14,804 bases of DNA from Candidatus Gastranaerophilales bacterium (GCA_947624665.1 CANQLK010000028.1:1-14804); one strand, 5' to 3'. Shown: positions 1 through 8,419, numbered from the stretch's first letter. Made by a program: numbers and translations. Notes: generated by a model from the letters alone, not told the origin.

Positions 1-397
1 CATTCATCCTTCCTTCAAGAGCGCTTAACATAATGCGATTTTCTATTTTAAAAAATCCGTTTAATATCGAATCTACCGCATCATTTATTTGTTCAGGCTT
101 TGCTTGTGAAAGAAATCCCAATCTGCCAAGGTTTATGCCCATAATCGGAACATCATATTTTGAATAAAACCTTGCCGTCCTTAAAATGGTGCCGTCACCG
201 CCTAAAACAAATGCCAGTGAATAATTTTCATTATATTCATCCGTTGTACGTATTTCCGAATTTATACCTTTTCTTTCCAATGTTTCGTATAAAAGATTAG
301 AAATTGCCTGAGCGCTTTTATTATCTTGATTATAAAAAATTCCTATTTTGGAAACATCTATAATATCACCGTTAACAGATTTTATTTGATTATTCAT
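1..397 (-). CDS. nadK: NAD kinase, N-terminal part (cut by window edge)
   Basis: This enzyme phosphorylates NAD to NADP in the cytoplasm using ATP or polyphosphate. The 132 codons inside the window show the family's hallmark GGDGT at residues 66-70, where the Asp is catalytic. They also show the conserved NLGRLGFL at 89-96 and an ENRIML segment at about 120-124 that leads into the beta-sandwich domain. The C-terminal half lies beyond base 1. The ATG at 395-397 is preceded by a TAGGTG ribosome-binding site and sits 6 bp after the stop of the methyltransferase gene, so this is the distal gene of the grpE operon. The family assignment is firm from the motifs; the operon is inferred from spacing. 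Confidence 0.95.
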   Translation of the reverse strand, partial: MNNQIKSVNGDIIDVSKIGIFYNQDNKSAQAISNLLYETLERKGINSEIRTTDEYNENYSLAFVLGGDGTILRTARFYSKYDVPIMGINLGRLGFLSQAKPEQINDAVDSILNGFFKIENRIMLSALEGRMN

Positions 398-403
398 AAA
401 CAC

Positions 404-958
404 CTACAACTTATATGCCATCAAAAGTCCGTCAGGCAAATCCAATATCTGGCTTTGATATTCGTCATGTGAATATATTGCCTCAACAAAAGGTTTTACT
501 TTTTCCGAGTGCGAAATTATATTATCGGCAAGAATTATACCGCCTTTTTTTAATAACGGATTAACAGCTTCAAAAAATCTGAGATATTCTTGTTTATTGG
601 CATCAATAAAGACCATATCAAAAATTTCATTTTGCAACTCCGAATTAATAATGTCATAAGCCTGACCTGTTTTAAAAGTAACATACTCGGAAAGGTTACA
701 GTTTTTTATATACTCCTGTGCAAGGCACTGGCGTTTTTCCCAAAATTCAATAGTGGTAAGATGTCCTTTCGTATATTGAAGAGCATCCGCAATCCAAAGC
801 GCCGAATATCCGTTTGAAGTACCAAGTTCAAGTATATTTTTACGATTTGATGATTTTATCAGCATGCTGATAAAATTACCGGTTTGATGAGATATATTCC
901 AAAATTCTTCTGATGTTTCTTCCAATTTATCAAGTAATGCTGTTGTTTTATTGTCCAT
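404..958 (-). CDS. Class I SAM-dependent O-methyltransferase (caffeoyl-CoA OMT type)
   Basis: A 184-residue Rossmann-fold methyltransferase of the bacterial O-methyltransferase (Methyltransf_3) family. Motif I is LELGTSNG at residues 43-50 (SAM binding). An acidic residue follows at E71 and should contact the SAM ribose. FIDANKQEY at 117-125 matches the family's metal- and substrate-binding FIDAxK motif, and GGIILADNI at 139-147 is the next conserved block. Family members methylate catechol-like hydroxyls with a divalent metal; the substrate here cannot be told. The length is slightly below the usual 200-220 residues, mainly through a short N-terminus. The start overlaps the end of the beta-propeller gene by 11 bp, implying translational coupling. 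Confidence 0.9.
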   Translation of the reverse strand: MDNKTTALLDKLEETSEEFWNISHQTGNFISMLIKSSNRKNILELGTSNGYSALWIADALQYTKGHLTTIEFWEKRQCLAQEYIKNCNLSEYVTFKTGQAYDIINSELQNEIFDMVFIDANKQEYLRFFEAVNPLLKKGGIILADNIISHSEKVKPFVEAIYSHDEYQSQILDLPDGLLMAYKL

Positions 959-2579
959 TTTTACGTTCCAAAATAGTTATAGAATTAATATACTCACTTA
1001 TCGGCAAGGTTTGAAGCGGTTTTGACTTATCCAAATCATAAACTACATATTTTAAATCAGACATATTTGTTATTACTGCAAGATTAGAATCAGGTACCCG
1101 AGTAAACGCTTTAGAAAAACCGTCTACGGGAAGTTTTTCGGAAGTTATAGCTCCTGTTGCGGTATTGTAAGTATATACGCTGTTCTCACCCGCACTCAAA
1201 ACGTATATATTTTCTTTGTAACTGTACATATCAATAGGCTTTGCACCAACTTCTATATCATCTATGCTTGTTGAATATGTTTCCGCTTCATCAAGCAAAG
1301 AGTCTTCTTCTTCCCGAATAACTTCATCCGTATTCCAAACCGAATAAATATCATCCGTTACATGGTCAGCTTGCGTTTTTTTATTTTCTTCTTTTCTTAC
1401 GGCTTCTCTTTTTTTATCTTTCTTCGTTTTTGCCGTTTTATTATCCAATAACAAATCATACTGAACCACTCTCAGTTTTGGTTCGGTTCTTGAAATCAAA
1501 TACATCACATTGTTTCCTAAAATAATTTTAGTAGTGTTGGGATAATTTGTTATAAGCTTATTTTCATAATCATTTTCCATATCCAAAATATAAATATTAG
1601 AGGACTTTATATCGAAATAGGCGATTTTAGTACCGTCAGCCGAAACAGCCAGCCTTTGAGGAGCACCTGCCAATTGGATTTTTTCTTTCATTGTCATGGT
1701 CTGTAAGTCAATAACAAATAATGCTTCTGCCGAAGTACTTGCCACATAAGCTTTATTTCTATCTTCATCCACAACAATTTCGGTAGGTTTTGCCATTAAA
1801 TCAATATGTTTAGCTACAAATTCTTTTTCAACATCTATTACATCTATATTTTTTAAGTTACTTGAAGCCGCAAGCAAATACTTACCGTTCAAAACAGGCT
1901 TTATATCTTTTATAATGCCCGAGGTTTTTAGCGAATATAACGGCTCTGATACGGTTGAAGAAAATACTTCCAAAAATTCCGTTTGGAAATTATTTACAAT
2001 AAATAATTTATTTCTTAATGTTAAAGGAACATTTGCAGGCTTTATATCAACACGTCTTTGTCCTGTCGGCAAAGGAGCAGGTCTTCTGCCCGATATAAAA
2101 GTCGGAGATTTTGCACTTCCGATTAATGGTATTTGGACATCTCCCAATATGGGGGCATAACATTCGGGGAGTATCAATCCTTTCGGAACCATTATGTCCT
2201 GCGGAATCATGCCTGTTTTAATAACTTCGGGCAAATCCGCAATATTATTGGCACTTACAGTATCTTGTCCGGTTTTGAATACTTTAATCAATGAATAGTT
2301 ATTATCAAATACGACTATATCAGGTAATTTATCCATTGATTGATTAGCGGGAATTGTCTTAACGATTTTTAGTTTATCTGTTTTCACGGGGTGAGCGGGA
2401 ATAACAGGAATATACATTATATCTTTATTATACAGTATAACGCTATCGTACCTTACCGAAGGAATATTTTTTTGGCTTTGAAGGAATGTTTTTATTTCCA
2501 TCGGAAGCTGAGTTGCAAAAGAAGGCATATTGCCCGCAATTAATACCAAAAGAGTTATTATAAGTGTTTTTATTTTCAT
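948..2579 (-). CDS. Exported YncE-like beta-propeller protein
   Basis: A secreted or periplasmic protein of about 543 residues. Residues 1-25 are a signal peptide: a short basic start, a hydrophobic ITLLVLIAG core, then a small-residue site near SFA. I prefer the ATG at 2577-2579 over the ATG three codons upstream (2588). An AGGT lies 9 bases before 2579 but directly touches the upstream ATG. From about residue 190 the protein shows repeats of the type xxVIDxxxxxxxxxIxLxxxPxxIxVxxDxxxAYV, as in YncE/lactonase-type seven-bladed propellers. A charged, low-complexity insert (about 380-445, Lys-rich then Glu/Asp-rich) interrupts the blades. No catalytic residues are recognised and the function is unknown. 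The gene lies 11 bp after dnaJ in the same operon. Confidence 0.85.
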   Translation of the reverse strand: MKIKTLIITLLVLIAGNMPSFATQLPMEIKTFLQSQKNIPSVRYDSVILYNKDIMYIPVIPAHPVKTDKLKIVKTIPANQSMDKLPDIVVFDNNYSLIKVFKTGQDTVSANNIADLPEVIKTGMIPQDIMVPKGLILPECYAPILGDVQIPLIGSAKSPTFISGRRPAPLPTGQRRVDIKPANVPLTLRNKLFIVNNFQTEFLEVFSSTVSEPLYSLKTSGIIKDIKPVLNGKYLLAASSNLKNIDVIDVEKEFVAKHIDLMAKPTEIVVDEDRNKAYVASTSAEALFVIDLQTMTMKEKIQLAGAPQRLAVSADGTKIAYFDIKSSNIYILDMENDYENKLITNYPNTTKIILGNNVMYLISRTEPKLRVVQYDLLLDNKTAKTKKDKKREAVRKEENKKTQADHVTDDIYSVWNTDEVIREEEDSLLDEAETYSTSIDDIEVGAKPIDMYSYKENIYVLSAGENSVYTYNTATGAITSEKLPVDGFSKAFTRVPDSNLAVITNMSDLKYVVYDLDKSKPLQTLPISEYINSITILERKNGQ

Positions 2580-2590
2580 ACCGCCCATAC

Positions 2591-3715
2591 CTAATTATGA
2601 AGTACATTTTTCATTTTATCAATGAATTTGGAAGCTGGCTTTTTGTTACAATTAATTTCATTTAATTTTTTGTATAATTGTTTTTCTTCAGCGTTTAAAT
2701 TTTGAGGAGTTTTGATTTTTACAACAAAATTATGATTGCCTCGTTTGTTCGGATTTCCCAAATTCGGGACACCTGCACCTTTTATTTGAAGAATTTTATC
2801 CTGTTCAACACCTGATGGAATTACCAGTTCTTTTTCTCCGTCCAAGGTATCTACCTTTATTGTATCACCCAATGCCGCTTGTGGGAAAGATATTTCAACG
2901 GCGGAATAAATATCAAATCCGTCACGTTTGAATTCTTTATGTTCCTTAACATAAATAACAACGATTAAATCGCCTGCTCTTCCTCCGTTTTTACCGCAAT
3001 TGCCCTCATGTGCCAACCCTATCCTTGAACCGTTATCCACACCTGCGGGGATATTGATATGCAAAGTCCTTTCTACTTCCAATCTGCCGTCTCCGTGGCA
3101 CTTCTTACAGGGATGAGTGTTGATTTTACCCGTACCCGAACACTTCGGGCATGTTGTTATTTGTCTGAAACTGCCTAACGGAGTTTGCGTTACCTGCTGA
3201 ACTCGCCCCGTGCCTCCACATGTCGGGCATGTTTCGGGTTGAGAGCCTTTTTCCGCTCCTGTACCGTTACATTCGTCACACGTTTCCAAATGCTCTATTT
3301 TTACTTCTTTTTTTACTCCAAACACGGCTTCTTCAAATTCTATTTCCAAGTTTAATCTTAAATCCGCACCGTTTTGAGGTGAATTAGGATTGGTTGCACG
3401 GCTTGAAAAACCGAAACCGCCGCCAAAAAAACTTTCAAATATATCGTTTAAATCACCAAAGCCACCGTCAAACGGCCCTGACGTGCTAAATCCCGCATCT
3501 TTAAGTCCTTCTTCACCGTATCTGTCATAAGTTGCACGTTTATCATCATCCATCAACGTTTCATAAGCTTTACCTAGTTCTTTAAATTTTTCTTCCGCAT
3601 CAGGTGCCTTATTTACATCCGGATGATACTGTCTTGCTTTTTTTCTGAATGCAGATTTTATTTCATCTTTCGTCGCATTCTTATCTATACCTAATATTTC
3701 GTAATAATCACTCAT
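2591..3715 (-). CDS. dnaJ: Chaperone DnaJ (Hsp40, type I)
   Basis: The co-chaperone that delivers unfolded clients to DnaK and stimulates its ATPase. At 374 residues it is full length. The J domain spans 1-68 with HPD at 31-33, and a Gly/Phe-rich linker covers about 76-105. The zinc-binding domain has four CxxCxGxG repeats: CDECNGTG at 146-153, CPTCGGTG at 163-170, CPKCSGTG at 189-196 and CKKCHGDG at 203-210. The C-terminal client-binding domain runs from about 215 to 350. All type I features are intact. The ATG is preceded by AGAGAG and begins 22 bp after the grpE stop. dnaK is not adjacent and must lie elsewhere in the genome. Confidence 0.98.
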   Translation of the reverse strand: MSDYYEILGIDKNATKDEIKSAFRKKARQYHPDVNKAPDAEEKFKELGKAYETLMDDDKRATYDRYGEEGLKDAGFSTSGPFDGGFGDLNDIFESFFGGGFGFSSRATNPNSPQNGADLRLNLEIEFEEAVFGVKKEVKIEHLETCDECNGTGAEKGSQPETCPTCGGTGRVQQVTQTPLGSFRQITTCPKCSGTGKINTHPCKKCHGDGRLEVERTLHINIPAGVDNGSRIGLAHEGNCGKNGGRAGDLIVVIYVKEHKEFKRDGFDIYSAVEISFPQAALGDTIKVDTLDGEKELVIPSGVEQDKILQIKGAGVPNLGNPNKRGNHNFVVKIKTPQNLNAEEKQLYKKLNEINCNKKPASKFIDKMKNVLHN

Positions 3716-3737
3716 CTCTCTAATCTTTCAACTAATG

Positions 3738-4397
3738 TTATTCTTTAACGGCAACCGAAACCATAGCGGGCCTTAATACCTTTTCTCCCAATTTATATCC
3801 TTTTTGAAGCTCGTTTATTATTGTTTCTTCGGGATATTCATTGGTAGGTGTCTGCATTACGGCTTCGTGTAAATTCGGGTCAAATTTTTCTCCAACGCTC
3901 TTTATCTGCTCTAAGCCGAGCTTCGCCATCGAATCATTTAATTGTTTACCCAATACAAAAAATGTTTCTTTCATTTTTTCTATATTGTCTATTTTTTCCA
4001 CCATATTTATGGCTCTGTCAAAATTATCAACAACTTCAAGAACCTTTTTCATGCACTCTTCGGCTCCGAACTTTAACAGTGCCTCTCTTTCCTGAGCTTG
4101 TCTTTTTCTGTAATTATCAAAATCGGCTGCAAGTCTTAAATATTGATTATTTAATTTCTCAAGATCATTCTTTAATTTATTTTCTTCACTTTCGGCATCA
4201 TTTTCAGCTAATTCTTCATTTACGGAAGCTTCTTCATTAACTTTCTCTTCGTTATTTTCGTTTACTTCCTTATTTTCACTTTGTTCGTTCATTTCTTGTT
4301 CATTTATTTCTTCGGACATAGTATTTATATCATCTCCTTTGTTGTCTTCCATAAAAGGATTTCTGTTTTTTTGTTTTTTTTGAAAAAAGTTTTTCAT
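3738..4397 (-). CDS. grpE: Nucleotide exchange factor GrpE
   Basis: Releases ADP from DnaK and completes the DnaK-DnaJ-GrpE cycle. The first 20 residues are basic, then residues 20-75 are a very acidic Glu/Asn-rich tail. A long coiled coil follows at about 70-135, including LAADFDNYRKR at 89-99. The C-terminal beta domain carries the signature FDPNLHEAV at 172-180 and the closing pattern GYKLGEKVLRPAMVSVAV at 200-217. The length, 219 residues, is normal. The ATG has a good GAGGAAAT ribosome-binding site. As the first gene of the operon it has its own promoter in the divergent intergenic region. No CIRCE inverted repeat is visible there, so HrcA control is not supported. Confidence 0.97.
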   Translation of the reverse strand: MKNFFQKKQKNRNPFMEDNKGDDINTMSEEINEQEMNEQSENKEVNENNEEKVNEEASVNEELAENDAESEENKLKNDLEKLNNQYLRLAADFDNYRKRQAQEREALLKFGAEECMKKVLEVVDNFDRAINMVEKIDNIEKMKETFFVLGKQLNDSMAKLGLEQIKSVGEKFDPNLHEAVMQTPTNEYPEETIINELQKGYKLGEKVLRPAMVSVAVKE

Positions 4398-4423
4398 ATT
4401 TCCTCAAATCCTGCTCTTTTATA

Positions 4424-4451
4424 ATTATAAAATATCAATCTTTTTACTCAA
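4424..4451 (-). promoter_or_regulatory. Predicted promoter of the grpE-dnaJ operon
   Basis: On the minus strand, TTGAGT (4451-4446) and TATAAT (4429-4424) are separated by 16 bp. They lie about 27 bp upstream of the grpE start codon. The match to a housekeeping sigma-70 promoter is good. No heat-shock operator is seen. Confidence 0.55.
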
Positions 4452-4491
4452 TAGTTATTAATTTTTTCTTAACTTTTCGGTAAAAAAATCC

Positions 4492-4525
4492 TTGTAGATA
4501 GTCAAAAATGAGTTATAATTATAAT
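4492..4525 (+). promoter_or_regulatory. Predicted promoter of the GNAT-like gene, with tandem -10 boxes
   Basis: TTGTAG (4492-4497) and TATAAT (4514-4519) are spaced by 16 bp, and a second TATAAT follows at once (4520-4525). The start codon is at 4542, so the untranslated leader would be only about 10-16 bases. An AGG lies 11 bases before the ATG. Confidence 0.5.
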
Positions 4526-4541
4526 ATAGGATTGACTTTTT

Positions 4542-5531
4542 ATGGCAAAAATAAAGAAACTCAGTTGGGCTGATATTCTAAACGTTAAAAAATTAATCTC
4601 CTTTGTATGTAACGATAATATTATGAGTTACAGACGTTTATTATTTATTTCTGTTCCCGTTACTCATATTCAAAATTTTCTCTATAACGTACATTGCCGA
4701 AAATTCCCCGAAACTTATGTGGTTTTGGATAATTCAAATAACTTAAAAGGCGTGATAAGCGTTAAAGCACAAAAAGGAAATCCTTATAAATGGCAATTAA
4801 AACAATTACTGCTTGACAAAAGTTCTCACGAAGAAGGTAAACAACTTATTGAATATATTATCGCAAAATTTGGAGCCAGAGGGGTCGACACCTTCTACGT
4901 ATCCGTAGATGACAATAAACTCGAAATTATCGACCTTTTTGTTAAAGGCTGCGGGTTCAGATATTGCTCGACTGAATCTCTTTGGGATGTTTCAAATATT
5001 AACTTCATTCGTGATAATTTTTCTTTTTCTAACTTTAGACCGTTTAAAAACAGCGATGCCCAAAAAGTTTGCGAAATGTTTAACGAAAACCTTATTGCTC
5101 ACTATAAATACTCACTGTCTAAAGATAAACAGGAATTCTACGATTCTTTATTAAACGGATTTAATCAGGACTTAAGATTTAAATATGTCTTTTGTGACGA
5201 AAAAACAATAAAATCTTTTATCGAAATTGAAACCACTGACAATAATAACTATTTTATCGATATTCTAACCCCCGTCAGATACTTCGATTCTTATTCTTTA
5301 TTAATTTCTTTTGCAATAAAAACCGTTTTAAAAAGAAATAAAAAAGCAAAACTCTTTATAAGAAACAAAAAATATCTGCAATCCGGAGAATTAATGGAAA
5401 ATTTCTTTAAGGATAATAATTTTGAATTACTTGAAAACAGAGCCATTCTTGTAAGAGATTTTTTTAAAACGATAAAAGAAAATACTCCCGTTTTTAATGA
5501 GCCGATTGCTTTCAGCAGTTTTGAAATTTAA
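4542..5531 (+). CDS. Putative GNAT-like acetyltransferase, two-domain, substrate unknown
   Basis: A 329-residue soluble protein. Residues 57-150 read like a GNAT fold. A beta hairpin, YVVLDNSNNLKGVISV at 59-74, matches the central strands. A helix at about 95-112 follows. Then FYVSVDDNKLEIIDLFVKGC at 118-137 and GFRYCSTESLW match the GNAT beta5-alpha4-beta6 pattern, in which a late helix precedes GF. The acetyl-CoA loop (Q/RxxGxG/A) is not clear, so catalysis is uncertain. A second half from about 164 (FRPFKNSDAQKVCEMFNE) looks like another degenerate GNAT unit. The gene stands alone, divergent from grpE. It converges on the radical SAM gene with only 5 bp between the stops. The fold is inferred; the reading frame is secure. 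Confidence 0.8.
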   Translation: MAKIKKLSWADILNVKKLISFVCNDNIMSYRRLLFISVPVTHIQNFLYNVHCRKFPETYVVLDNSNNLKGVISVKAQKGNPYKWQLKQLLLDKSSHEEGKQLIEYIIAKFGARGVDTFYVSVDDNKLEIIDLFVKGCGFRYCSTESLWDVSNINFIRDNFSFSNFRPFKNSDAQKVCEMFNENLIAHYKYSLSKDKQEFYDSLLNGFNQDLRFKYVFCDEKTIKSFIEIETTDNNNYFIDILTPVRYFDSYSLLISFAIKTVLKRNKKAKLFIRNKKYLQSGELMENFFKDNNFELLENRAILVRDFFKTIKENTPVFNEPIAFSSFEI

Positions 5532-5536
5532 AAAAA

Positions 5537-6556
5537 TTAACCGGCGGATATTTTAATAACATCATTGTCTGTTTCAAGCAAATACCTTGCTCTGTCACAA
5601 ATTTCAAGTATGTAAAATTCCATTTCCTTTGCTCTTTTTACAGTATATTTCAGTAATTCCACAATCCTCTCATCGACAGCGGTATTTCTGTACTTGTTAA
5701 GCCAACTGTTTTCTATATCTATTACAATAACTTCTATGTTATTTTCCTTGTTAAATTCAAGCCATTTGTCAATTTGCGCTTGTGTATCATTTATTTCGGG
5801 AATAATTATGTATTTGCTTATTACCCCATAGTGAGTATTTCTCTTAGCTTTTGCATATTTCTTTAAGTTATTGCATACCGTATTATATGCATTAACCTGT
5901 TTTATTTTTTTATATGTTTCTTTATCAGAACTGTCAATAGAAATTACAACCGATAATTGCCCCGTGGAAATGCCTTTTTCAATAATTTTAGAATATTTTA
6001 TTCCCGATGAAGGCACTCGCATATTTGAAAATCCGTTTTTTAAAAATAAATCAACCAGTTTATCAAACTCGGGCAGAATTGTGGGTTCTCCGCCGCCAAA
6101 GCCTATAGCGCCTCCCGTCCTGATTATTTTTTTGTCAAACATATCTTTAATTATCGGAAATATATTATATGTCTTAAGAGAATTATATTTCTTCTTATCT
6201 TCTTCGGTATAACAGTATTTGCAAGCACAATTACATTTTGTAAAATGGTCAAAAATAATATGGTCAATATAGTTTTCCTGCAGCCATTCCTTTTCCTCCA
6301 AGAAAACACATCCTTCACACCCTTTAACCGTAGAGCCGCTTTTTTGTATATTTCTGTATTCTTCTTTTATCCTGAAAAATTCTTTCCAATCGATTTCTGT
6401 ACCGTGATAATCCTCAAATATCATGGTATTACCGCCTCCGGGGGCACTCATGTAACAGCATAACTTCACATTGGAACCGTATACACCGTTATCAAAACAA
6501 ACTCCCGACTCGAGCCATTTACAGCTTACATATTTTTCATATTTTATTTCTTCCAT
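5537..6556 (-). CDS. Radical SAM protein with N-terminal extra cysteine cluster
   Basis: A 339-residue radical SAM enzyme that would cleave SAM to a 5'-deoxyadenosyl radical at a 4Fe-4S cluster. The cluster motif CxxxCxxC is C108, C112 and C115 (CNCACKYC). The SAM-binding GGGEP is at 154-158, and the barrel continues to about 280. Ahead of the core lies an unusual cysteine set: C12, C20, C33, C34 and a C80xxC83 pair. It resembles a SPASM/twitch auxiliary-cluster half placed at the N-terminus rather than the C-terminus. The start at 6556 follows AGGAATAGGA and lies 8 bp after the previous stop, making this the last gene of the GGDEF-radical SAM operon. The substrate is unknown; no precursor peptide gene is seen beside it. 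Confidence 0.85.
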   Translation of the reverse strand: MEEIKYEKYVSCKWLESGVCFDNGVYGSNVKLCCYMSAPGGGNTMIFEDYHGTEIDWKEFFRIKEEYRNIQKSGSTVKGCEGCVFLEEKEWLQENYIDHIIFDHFTKCNCACKYCYTEEDKKKYNSLKTYNIFPIIKDMFDKKIIRTGGAIGFGGGEPTILPEFDKLVDLFLKNGFSNMRVPSSGIKYSKIIEKGISTGQLSVVISIDSSDKETYKKIKQVNAYNTVCNNLKKYAKAKRNTHYGVISKYIIIPEINDTQAQIDKWLEFNKENNIEVIVIDIENSWLNKYRNTAVDERIVELLKYTVKRAKEMEFYILEICDRARYLLETDNDVIKISAG

Positions 6557-6564
6557 TCCTATTC

Positions 6565-7539
6565 CTATTTAAAATTACAATTTAACAACCTGCAATTCAT
6601 TTTACAATCTAATATTTCTTCCCTTATTTCATCGGCTTCCTTGCTGTACCATAAATCCTGCGGTAAATTATCCTTTAAATTCCCGACAGGTTTCATACAA
6701 AAACATATTCTGAAATTACCGTACGGGTCAATAGCAAAATTGTTTTCCCCAACCATACATTGAATATTTTGTATCTTATCAGGTGTATCTATTAATATTT
6801 TAAATGCTTCCAGCTGACTATATCCGTTGCATATAGGATATCCTTCATTTTTAAGTTTTATAATCTCTTCTATGGCATTAAGAGCTGCTGTTTTTATATT
6901 TGTTCCGTATATTTGACTGTCTGATTCAACGGTTGTAGAAAATGCATCACCGTTATCCATAAGCTGGTAACTTACTCCGATACCTTCCAGTTTGCAAAAT
7001 TCGGCAATCGGCTTCATCTCAGTTAAATTAGACGGCATTACCACAGTTGATAAGAATATATTCTTCCATTTGTGATTTTTACTGAACTTATTTAGATAAT
7101 TCAAATTCTGTATGCTGTCCATTGTCCTTTTGAATGCATCATTTCTTCCCCTTGAAGTATTGTGTATATTTGGATTTTGAACCGCATTTAAAGAAAATGT
7201 AATGTTAGAAAAATCCGAATCCAAGACCTGCTGCAATTTATCAGGCAATGCCAATCCGTTTGTAACTACATTTACCGTATCTCCAAGTGATGAAGCGTAA
7301 CTTGCCATTTCAAAAATATCATCACGTAAAAACGGCTCCCCGCCTGATATAATAAATTGGTAATTCCCCATCCAATTATGAATGTTATATAAGATTTTCT
7401 TCCATTCATCAATGGTAAGTTCCTGTTCCTGAACGGAAGCAGGAGTTTTCCAACCGTTACAAGTTATACATCTTGATTGACATCTTTCCGTATTATTAAA
7501 TGAAAAAGATATCGGTTTTTTATCTTTCGCTATTGACAT
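6565..7539 (-). CDS. Radical SAM/SPASM-like protein
   Basis: A 324-residue radical SAM enzyme of the MoaA/SPASM type. The 4Fe-4S motif is C20, C24 and C27 (CQSRCITC), SGGEP at 65-69 binds SAM, and VVTNG at 91-95 is a conserved barrel strand. The C-terminal third carries cysteines C261, C279, C281, C312, C316 and C321 around the pattern IDPYGNFRICFCMKPVGNL, which is typical of a SPASM auxiliary-cluster domain. Such enzymes modify peptides, proteins or small metabolites; the target here is not evident. The ATG follows the GGDEF stop by one base (TAAAATG), which implies translational coupling. Confidence 0.87.
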   Translation of the reverse strand: MSIAKDKKPISFSFNNTERCQSRCITCNGWKTPASVQEQELTIDEWKKILYNIHNWMGNYQFIISGGEPFLRDDIFEMASYASSLGDTVNVVTNGLALPDKLQQVLDSDFSNITFSLNAVQNPNIHNTSRGRNDAFKRTMDSIQNLNYLNKFSKNHKWKNIFLSTVVMPSNLTEMKPIAEFCKLEGIGVSYQLMDNGDAFSTTVESDSQIYGTNIKTAALNAIEEIIKLKNEGYPICNGYSQLEAFKILIDTPDKIQNIQCMVGENNFAIDPYGNFRICFCMKPVGNLKDNLPQDLWYSKEADEIREEILDCKMNCRLLNCNFK

Positions 7540-7540
7540 T

Positions 7541-8419
7541 TTAATAATCCAAATTTACTTGTGAGAATAATATTATTCTGTTTTTACCACGTTTTTTTGC
7601 ATTATATAATGCATGTTCGGCATATCTGATTATAGTATTTGCATTTTCCTCAACATTATTCATATACGGAAATGCGGCAATACCCCCTGATATTTTTATC
7701 GGATGTCTTTCATCTTCGCCTGCGGGAATAAATGACATTTTTTCAACGTCCCGTCTGAATCTTTCCGCAAATATAAATGCATTTTCTTCCGTTGTATCGG
7801 GTAAAATCACCATAAATTCTTCATCCCCGTACCTTGTAACAACATCCTCTTTTCTTGCCAAATTAGTAAGCATTTCGGCTATTTTCTTTAACAGAATATC
7901 TCCCCATTCGTATCCGTACATATCGTTTACAACTTTAAAAAAGTCTAAATCGAACAATATACAAGACACGGAAGAATTATATCTTCTTGCTCTCGACATT
8001 TCGGATTCGAGCCTTTCCAATAAAAACTTTCTGTTATGAAGTCCTGTTAACTCATCCGTTGTTGATATATTTTTTATTGTTTTATTAAGATTAGCTATTT
8101 TTATAAGATTTTTAAGACGTGTTATAAATTCATATTCATTAATGGGATTAATAACAAAATCATAAGCTTCGCCACGTATCGTTATATTTTCCGGCAAATC
8201 ATCGACAACAACCATAACAGGAACGGGAAATTTCATTATCATTGATAATTCTTTCAATTTATTCGAAGAAATATCAATAATTGCGGCATCACAATCATCC
8301 GTATTAATATCCTTAATTTCATCCGCACTTTTAATTTCCACTTCCAAATCCGGCAATTTCGTACAAAAATTTTGGATTAAGGGGTTATTGTTTTCCGAAT
8401 AAATAATTAGATTGCTCAT
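7541..8419 (-). CDS. Pseudo-receiver/GGDEF domain protein (degenerate diguanylate cyclase)
   Basis: A 292-residue cytoplasmic protein with two domains. Residues 1-112 look like a response-regulator receiver with Asp49 at the phospho-acceptor position (AAIIDIS). The acidic pair after beta1 is missing (IYSENNN), and the usual beta5 Lys is Asn91 in NPINEYEF, so it is probably a pseudo-receiver. Residues 121-287 are a GGDEF domain with DELTGLHNR at 122-130 and FDLDFFKVVND at 156-166. The active-site motif reads GDEEF (198-202) instead of GGDEF. The inhibitory I-site RxxD is intact as RKED (189-192), five residues upstream. It could be a weak cyclase or a c-di-GMP sensor. It is the first gene of the operon, with ribosome-binding site GGAAAGGA. 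Confidence 0.93.
   Translation of the reverse strand: MSNLIIYSENNNPLIQNFCTKLPDLEVEIKSADEIKDINTDDCDAAIIDISSNKLKELSMIMKFPVPVMVVVDDLPENITIRGEAYDFVINPINEYEFITRLKNLIKIANLNKTIKNISTTDELTGLHNRKFLLERLESEMSRARRYNSSVSCILFDLDFFKVVNDMYGYEWGDILLKKIAEMLTNLARKEDVVTRYGDEEFMVILPDTTEENAFIFAERFRRDVEKMSFIPAGEDERHPIKISGGIAAFPYMNNVEENANTIIRYAEHALYNAKKRGKNRIILFSQVNLDY

Noticed and set aside
3848..4240. Plus-strand ORFs opposite grpE
   Set aside because: They lie wholly within grpE, whose family signature is clear, and have no plausible translation start.
4398..4541. CIRCE (HrcA) operator ahead of grpE
   Set aside because: No TTAGCACTC/GAGTGCTAA inverted repeat or close variant is present.
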